Source of the DNA: Euryarchaeota archaeon UBA124
Lineage (GTDB): Archaea; Thermoplasmatota; Poseidoniia; Poseidoniales; Poseidoniaceae
Direction: 5' to 3'
Length of the DNA stretch: 8,868 bases
NCBI GenBank assembly: GCA_002502215.1
Contig: DAPT01000121.1
Location: 1-8,868 of the forward strand
A program made the translations under genes and the position numbers. Below, piece by piece: positions 1 to 7,300 of the stretch; the first letter of the stretch is position 1, and each line of letters opens with the position of its first letter. The notes beneath the pieces were generated by a model. The model saw only the letters and a program-made list of their open reading frames with translations, did not search any database and had not been told where the DNA came from.

Positions 1-533
1 CCTGCCTCTCATTTTCATTCGAGACCCGTCGTGAACGTGGTAAAAGGTACCACCCTTGGACAGGTTTGTGGCGTTCCTACGAGCTGTATCTGCTCGTAGG
101 GTTTGAACGAGATTTAACCCAGTTGCGTACACACGGCCGGAGCAACATTGTGTCGATGTATCGTGTGATTACGCCTCCTGACAAGGAACGACAGATGATC
201 GTTCAGATGGCCCACAGACTTAACCAACTTGCCGACCGACCTGAATTCTATCACACATTGTTCAAGACTTGCAACACTTCAATTGTAAAAGCGGTCAATA
301 ACGTTACGCCTGGGCGGATACCTTTCCTTTGGCGAAACTTCCTGCCCGGATACACCCCAAAGGCTGCATTGAAACTCAAGTTGATTGAAGATTGGGGTGG
401 GTTGGAAGCGACAATGCAACGTGCTCGTGTGGATGAGCACGCCAAAGATTGGGACGAAGAGAGCGATTACAGCGCTTTCCTTCGTTCTGCTTTACCGCCT
501 TCATCTCTCGATGAGGAGCAGCAAATCGCCTGA
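1..533 (+). CDS. DUF4105 / Lnb N-terminal-domain-like protein, 3' part (5' end outside window)
   Basis: The reading frame is open from the first bases (first full codon at 3) to the TGA at 531-533, so a start at the TTG at 66 would be artificial; 176 residues are visible. The conserved stretch YELYLLVGFERDLTQLRTH, preceded by LSFSFETRRERG, and the later YHTLFKTCNTSIVKAV match what I recall of DUF4105 (Pfam PF13387). In that family a 'yEl.Yvv..ErDl..lRt' segment precedes an 'NNCTT'-like cysteine motif. The cysteine codon here is at 270-272, with KTCNT in place of NNCTT. DUF4105 includes the extracytoplasmic domain of the Bacteroides lipoprotein N-acyltransferase Lnb, but most members have no assigned reaction. 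No membrane helix lies in the visible part; a signal peptide, membrane segment and any partner histidine would be upstream. The last 33 nt overlap antisense to the thiamine pyrophosphokinase gene. I am fairly sure of the family and unsure of any activity. Confidence 0.8.
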   Translation, partial: CLSFSFETRRERGKRYHPWTGLWRSYELYLLVGFERDLTQLRTHGRSNIVSMYRVITPPDKERQMIVQMAHRLNQLADRPEFYHTLFKTCNTSIVKAVNNVTPGRIPFLWRNFLPGYTPKAALKLKLIEDWGGLEATMQRARVDEHAKDWDEESDYSAFLRSALPPSSLDEEQQIA

Positions 534-1124
534 TTGGGCTGAAGCTGTGATGACTGAATCGACCGCTTCATTTGAAACACCCCGTGTTCCTGAAGACAAC
601 GTTTCATTGTTGAGGGGATACTTGCACCCTTGAAGGTTGACGCCGGTTACGACCCCAAATGGAATCAAACTGAAGAGCCCTCCTTTTTGAACTTGGATTT
701 CTTTTGGAGTCGAATCGATTCGAAGGGCTTCCCAACCGTTTAACAAAAGAATAGCTGGACTTTGGCATTCGAACAGAGCAGAGAATCCAGCAAGATGATG
801 ATCATATCGTCCAATTTCAATACCGATGAGATATATTTGGGATGTAGGGTGATGTTCGTGAGCCCAATTCAATCCTTTGGAAACATCGCTTTGTTCTTGA
901 TTTGCGTCAAGAACAATTTGGGAGCCACGTTCTTTGCAGTCGTTCAACACGCTTGGTTCGATGCTGTCGAGGTCGCCGATGATGACATCAGGCAAATGAC
1001 CTTGCTCAATCAAGCGATTTGCGGCGCCATCCAACGCAATAATTTGCGAGTAGTCATTGAAACTTCTCTCAAAATTGAATTGTTCTGGCCACTCGCCGTT
1101 TGCGACGATGAGGACCCGAGCCAT
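501..1124 (-). CDS. thiN: Thiamine pyrophosphokinase (thiamine diphosphokinase)
   Basis: This 207-residue enzyme would transfer pyrophosphate from ATP to thiamine, giving thiamine diphosphate and AMP in the cytosol, the one-step salvage route. The family's landmarks are in order. Residues 28-37 read IIALDGAANR, and 45-54 PDVIIGDLDS contains the acidic catalytic and metal-binding loop. N75-Q76-E77 and S79-D80 form the NQ..SD motif. G105-R106-Y107-D108-H109 is the GRxDH motif. The C-terminal thiamine-binding beta domain includes KYPLNNETLSSGTRGVSNEA near residues 168-187. Length is normal for the family. ATG at 1124 is chosen because the frame upstream is short, meets an in-frame stop and has no other start. 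No Shine-Dalgarno sequence is visible. The symbol follows the COG name ThiN; it should not be confused with the ThiN-type thiamine-phosphate synthase domain of archaeal ThiD fusions. The gene is convergent with the DUF4105 gene and divergent from the giant surface-protein gene. Confidence 0.93.
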   Translation of the reverse strand: MARVLIVANGEWPEQFNFERSFNDYSQIIALDGAANRLIEQGHLPDVIIGDLDSIEPSVLNDCKERGSQIVLDANQEQSDVSKGLNWAHEHHPTSQIYLIGIEIGRYDHHLAGFSALFECQSPAILLLNGWEALRIDSTPKEIQVQKGGLFSLIPFGVVTGVNLQGCKYPLNNETLSSGTRGVSNEAVDSVITASAQSGDLLLLIER

Positions 1125-1204
1125 GTCAGTACCATCAGCAGGTGATTCTTGACATCATTGGTTGGTCTAAAGTCGAGCAAATGCAACTCAAGTGCTAACA
1201 ATGG

Positions 1205-1212
1205 TTTAGAAT
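1205..1212 (+). promoter_or_regulatory. TATA-like element before the giant surface-protein gene
   Basis: TTTAGAAT is centred about 26 nt upstream of the ATG at 1234. That is the usual distance between an archaeal TATA box and a transcription start. If this is the promoter, the transcript would begin at or next to the ATG, which fits the lack of any Shine-Dalgarno sequence before it. The rest of the 109-nt divergent region (1125-1233) shows no clear operator or inverted repeat. The call rests on spacing and weak base identity only. Confidence 0.4.
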
Positions 1213-1233
1213 GTTGAGTGTTCTGATTAGTAC

Positions 1234-1329
1234 ATGCGCGAGCAGCGGATGCTTTCCAAATCGGTTCTGTCAGCAGGACTTGTTTTGCTCATGCTCGCTC
1301 AGTTGTTGGCTCCAATTGTCTCTCAATCG
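1234..1329 (+). other. Signal peptide of the giant surface protein
   Basis: Residues 1-32 have a basic N-region (R2, R5, K9), a hydrophobic core from about V11 to V29 (with LVLLMLAQLLAP in the middle) and small residues S30 and S32. These permit cleavage before M33-P34. No lipobox cysteine is present, so this is a general secretory rather than a lipoprotein signal. The exact cleavage site is a guess. Confidence 0.75.
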
Positions 1330-4300
1330 ATGCCTAGCGAGCAAGTATTGCCAGAGAGCAAATCGATCGAGTATACGCTTCCAACGAATCTAGAACACGG
1401 ACATGACCTCGGTGGACAAACAATCGATTTGGAAGGAATGTCCGAGTTGCTGGTTCGACAGGATTCTTCCATCGATATGTGGATGAGCGAACTTCTCGTT
1501 TCAGGAACATCGAGCAACTTGAGTTCACCGAGCGTTTACGTTGCAGAAAACGGCTCAAGTTATCTTTGCTGGATGAACGGCGAAGGCGAGGTCCGTATGG
1601 GAGTGTTCACTTCTGAGGGTGTATTTTCCGATTTGATGATTGATTCAGTTAGTACTTCGCATGGAATCATTGGATGCTCAGTTGTTGTGGATGCATCTTA
1701 CCGGCCCTTGGCGATCTATGGTGACGGAGCGAATCTAAAGATGGCTCGATTTGCGTTTCAAGGCCAGGTGTATACCTCTGATGCGTGGTTGAAACGCACC
1801 ATCATCGAGGATCTTTTCCCAGAATCAATGACGCTCAGGCTAACGCAAGGAGGAAATGAATTCGCAGTGGTGAGGACTACAACGGGTGAGTTATGGCAGG
1901 TAAACAACAGCGGTTTACGATGGTACAACAGTCTGCTTGACAGTGGACCAGTCGGCGATGAGTTTGAAGTTAAAGTGGATGAAAACGACGTTGCAAACAT
2001 AGCATACACCCGGGCCGGGGAAGCGATTCGTCTGCAAGTGAACGGCGACCAAATCACAGAGCAAATCTTGGCCAGAGACACCTCTCTCCATACCGCTGTA
2101 GGGCTTGATTTAGACTTGAATGGACTCGCTCAGGTTGCGACAACCTCTTACGACGCTGATCAAACCGAGCTTTCGATCTTCAAGAGTTTGGAAGACCAAT
2201 CCACAGGACGTCTTTCGAATGAGGCAATGTCTTCATTTTCGTTGTATCCCGATGTCGTTGAAGGTGCTGCAGCACATGGCGACTTGAACGGAGATGGATT
2301 CGATGATCTCGTCTTTACGCAACCAACTGCTTCCGACAGCGGTTTGAACAACAATGGTCGAGTTGTAGTTCTCTTTGGTGGAACCGACGGCCTGGAGTCG
2401 TCGACTCCGATTGTTCTCAGTGGTACACAATCATCTGAGCGATTTGGGAATGGAGTTGCTGTCGGCGAGTTCCTCTCCAACGGCATGACCCAATTGCTCC
2501 TTTCCTCACCGGGCTTCGAAAACGTGACTCGAACGAACGAGTCCAACCACGGGCTCATCTCCATGTATCAATGGAATCAGACACAGTTCGATTTGGTTTG
2601 GAGTGTTACAGGAAACGATGAACAAATGCTTGGAGAGGATGTCTCACGGATAGATGACATGAACGGTGATGGACACGATGACCTCGTGGCTCTCCAAGGC
2701 AACTGGACGGATGGAGTTACAAATGGGCGACTCTCTGTTTTCGAAGGCACAACGGATGGAATGCATTTGTCACACAACATAACAGCAAACACATCGGGAC
2801 CGTTTTTCGGTCGCTCAATCTCAAGCGGCGGCGACCTAAACGGTGATGGTTTCGGTGATTTCGTTGTCTCAAACTCCGGTGACGAGAATTCACCAACGGG
2901 ATTCTCAGCAATCGAAGTGTTCTATGGATCAGCGAACGGTATATCCACATCGTCAGATCGCGCCATCCAGCGGTTGAAGCAAGGTACCTTGCTGGGCACA
3001 GTTGTCGAAATCGTTGATGACATCAACAATGACGGGATGGACGAACTTTTACTGCAAGAATTCAAGCCTGAGGGTGCACCATTGTTCAGCGGTACAGTTC
3101 ACTTGTTCATGGGGAATGCATCTGAAAATTTCAGTGGTATCCCTGATTGGACAAGTCAAGGTAGCAGCAATCAGCGATTCGGCTGGATGTTTACCTCAGC
3201 TGGTGATGTGAACGATGACGGGTACACAGACACGTTCATTGGGTCAGGCATGGCATACACTCCTTCAGGTCAACTCGACCTCTATCTTGGTTCGCAGGAT
3301 GGGTTCGTCCCCGCAGTTGAAACCATTCGTACGGGTACTCCAACAGATTATCTTGGACTTGCAACCGTTGGTGGATTTGATTCAAATGCAGACGGAGCAA
3401 TCGAATTTGTGTATTCAACTCGAAATGCAACCAGAGGCACGTCCTTCGGTGTTGACATGATTGTCGTAAGTAAGCAAGATTTTGATACCAGCCAGTTCAT
3501 TTTCGATGGCAAGATGTCCGGATTGGAACTAACCACTTCAAATCGAGGTGAAACCGCCATGATGTTTTCACTGAATGCCTCTTCAATGCATTCACTTGTT
3601 CATCTTGAGCATGTTGACGATGGGTCCCCCGGTGGTTCTTGGGTAACAGAGACACTTTCAACATCCGCATCACCTTTTAACTTCCAATTCGATGTAACGG
3701 CCTCTGGCCAACCCGAGTTGTTTGTTCTGGATGACGCAAACGGCTACGTTCACCACTCGACGACATCTTGGACTGCTCTGCACCAAGAAATTCGTACCTT
3801 CAATGACTTTGGGACCTACCCCGCTTCAACGCTCGATTCGAACGGTGATTTGCACATGGTCTATTCACACGCCACCATCGAAAAACTGTACTACTCAGCA
3901 GAGAGTCAAACCGATCCGACGGGTTGGTCATCGACCGAAATACTCTCAAATTCCAATTTGACGGCATCCCCATCGATTTGGTTTGAAGGCGCTGATATGC
4001 ACATCTTGTACCGAGATTCAAATCTCAACAGTCTTGAGCACTTGGTCAAATCTGGTGGTACCTGGTCCACGGAAACGGAGTTAACTTCCGGTCACGCAGT
4101 CGGTACCGAGCACGTTGCTCTCCAGCTCAACAACGGAACAACGCTGGTTGCAACAACCGTCAATAATTCTGGTACGCATGCGTTGCAAGTCTTGGACATC
4201 GATCATGATGTTTCAGTAACACTCAGTAACGTCGGCGATGGTACAGCCGAACTTTCCATGTGCATGGATTCAAGCAACACAATCGTTCTTCTTTCTCTGG

Positions 4301-7300
4301 ACTCAAACGGCATATTGGTGACGCACGAACGGGATGCCTCTACCGAGTTGTGGACAAATGTCTCAATGCAGCAACTTGGACTCTTAAATGGCCAACAAGA
4401 TGGTTATGATCTCGCTTGTACTCAACACAGCTCGTCACTTATCTTCGCTGTTCAAGCCTCGGCTGATGTCTTGCACCAGCGCAGCAGCACAGGAGTTTGG
4501 TCCTCATACGGAGGCCAACCTGTATCTTCAGAAGGCGGCGCTTGGGACATCGTATCGAGCAGCACTGGGGTTGTGTTGATGACAACTACAACCGGAACCG
4601 ATACCCTACGTGTGAACACCATGCATCTCGATGGGCGTTCAGAAGACCGTACGACATGGTCAACGCACGAAATGAAAAACGTGTACACGAATGCGAATTT
4701 CTCATCAAACGTAGATTCGAACGGGACGCTTCTGTTCGGTTACCTAGAATCGCTCGACATGGATGTCGAGATGTTGCGTCTTTACAGCGACTCCGATCGT
4801 GACCTCATCTTTGATCGGATCGATGGTTTACCTCATCTCGGAGAACAATGGAAGGATGCTGATTTGGACGGATTTGGCGATAACCCAACAGGTCCTTTGT
4901 CAGATGATTGCCCAGCAGAATCTGGTGTTTCGTATCTCATCACGCAAGGCTGTGATGACTACGAACAGGACGGTTTTGCAGACGATATTGATGCATGCGA
5001 TACCAACACAGGCCGATCGATTTTCGACCGTTATGGCTGTCCGGACTTCGACGAAGACGGGTGGTCAAACAACGACGGGACTTGGATTCACGGAGACAGA
5101 TTCCAACAAAACTGGAAGCAATCGAAAGACAGCGACGGAGATGGAGTTGGTGATAATTATGGCGTCGATTGTTGTGATGCAATGTTCGGTTTGTCCGGTG
5201 CGACAGAAACCAGTCCAGGCGATAAATTCCCTTACAATCCTCGCCAATACAAGGATTTTGACGATGATGGATTTGGAGACAATGAAACGGACACGTTAAC
5301 CGGCGATTTCTGTCCGTGGGACTACGGAACCTCGTACCGTGATCGCAATGGATGTCTTGATTCCGATGGAGACGGTGCAAGCGACCCCTCCAACGTTGGT
5401 GGAATCAGCTGGGGCGTTGAACAAGGCGCAGATATGTGGCCTGATGACCCAACTCAATGGGCCGATACGGACGGTGATGGGTACGGCGATAATGGAACAA
5501 TCGGCGCCACAAATCCAGATTTCTTCCCTTACAACATCGCTGCAGCGGATGACAACGACAGCGATGGTTATCCTGACCGCTGGACTTCCTCCTACGACGG
5601 GTCCAATGCACTCGGTTTGGTGCTCGATGGGTGTCCAAATGTGTACGGGACTTCGACCAATCCTTTGCCGGGTTGTCCGGACAGCGACGGAGATGGTTGG
5701 GCCAACACGGACGACGATTTCCCACTCGATCCGACGCAGTTCCTCGACAATGATGGCGACGGGTTTGGCGACAATGCTTCTGGAAACAACGCCGATGAAT
5801 GTCCATTCCAATTCGGTGTTGAGGACGGTACAGATGGCGTAGGCTGTCCACTGGTCAATACAGATGATTCCGACGGTGATGGCGTCTATGACGACGTTGA
5901 TTCTTGTCCTGAAACATCGGTGTTTGAAACTGTGGATGCGAATGGCTGCGCCGATTCCCAACTCGATGATGATGAAGATGGTGTTTCGAATGCAAACGAC
6001 ATTTGCCCTGATACAGACGAAGATGATGATGCCGATTCAAGCGGCTGCAGTGATGATCAACTCGTTCAAGACAGCGATGGGGATGGTGTCTTCGACATCG
6101 ATGACATTTGTCCAAATTCTACGCTTGATGTTGACGCTGATGGCTGCGATGAGAATCAACGTGATACAGACGGTGATGGCGTAAACGACGCCATCGACGA
6201 GTGTCCAGATACAGAGGTAGGATACCCAGTCGATTCGGACGGCTGTTTTGATGAGGACGCACTCGACCAAGACCTCGATGGGGACGGATACCTTGGAGAA
6301 TACACGTTTGATATTGATGATGCAACAGGTCTTCGAATCAATGAAGCAGGAGATGCCTTCCCTCTCGATGGCACTCAGTGGTTCGACCAAGACGGCGATG
6401 GTTTTGGCGACAACCCTGTTGGAAACAATGCAGACTTCTGCCCGGCGGAGTTTGGAACCTCGTACCTTGACGCACTCGAGATTGGTTGTGAGGACGACGG
6501 TGATGGTTGGGCAGACAATTGGGGTCGCGACAAATTCCCCGGAGATGCGACGCAGTGGAATGACTCTGACGGCGATGGCTACGGAGACAATTGGGGTGTT
6601 GAAGCTTGGAATGATTCGAGAGATTCTTCGATGCCAGGGGAATTTGTAATCGGTGCTTCAACGCCCGACAAATGCCCAGAATCGCCAACAACAAATGTTG
6701 ACGACGAAGGATGCTCTAAGAGTGAGCGAGATACCGATCAGGACGGCGTCAATGACTTGCTCGATAACTGCCCTGAACAACCAAAAGGACCAGACGGATT
6801 CGATGATGGATGTCCTCTACCGACATCAGAGACTGATGACGATGGCACACTGATTCTCGGTATGACAGTGCCCGTCTTCGGTGGTGTACTCGCAGGAGGA
6901 GTCGTTGCGCTTCTCTTGCTTGCGATTCTCATTGGCCGACTGCGAAATCGCGGCTATGACTATGACGATGATGATGATGAGGATTTCTTTGATGAAGACG
7001 AAGATGACTTTTTCTCTTCATTCCAAAGCAAACCGATGCCAAGCCGCTCTGTATCCCAAACCTCAGCGACGCCTTCTCGCGGACCTCCAGGTGGTTCAGG
7101 ACCTTCCCGTGGACCGTCTGGCCCCAAGCGTGGTCCTCCTGGTTCATCAAGTCCGTCTGGTCCTAAGCGTGGTCCTCCTAGTGGTTCTACAGGCTCTCCT
7201 TCTGGACCCCCTGGCCGCGGCCCACCTGGTAGGGTAAAGCCGACATCATCTGCTCCTGTCGCCAAGAAATCACCTGCGAATCAGAAAGGCGGTTCTGAGG

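Noticed and set aside
681..690. A TCCTTTTTG run that could terminate the DUF4105 transcript
   Set aside because: Only five T in a row, inside the opposing gene and about 150 nt past the stop; too weak to call.
762..1145. A 127-codon plus-strand open frame opposite the thiamine pyrophosphokinase gene
   Set aside because: The minus-strand frame carries every motif of a known enzyme, and this one shows none.
1166..1171. A minus-strand TTTAGA that could be a TATA box for the thiamine pyrophosphokinase gene
   Set aside because: It lies about 44 nt from the ATG, so it would need a ~19-nt leader without a Shine-Dalgarno site. The match is too short to call.
4763..5299. A 178-codon plus-strand open frame in another phase of the giant gene
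   Set aside because: It lies wholly inside the TSP3-coding sequence and is rich in Met and Thr from out-of-phase GATGG repeats. It has no ribosome-binding site or domain.
5296..5961. A 221-codon open frame on the minus strand inside the TSP3 region
   Set aside because: It is the antisense of Asp-codon-rich repeats, which rarely yield reverse stops. Its Val/Ile/Arg-rich composition has no family look and the plus-strand gene is unambiguous.
4789..6822. Possible CRISPR-like or recent tandem DNA repeats in the Asp-rich region
   Set aside because: The repetition is at protein level. Copies differ in synonymous codons and spacing, and there is no constant repeat with unique spacers.
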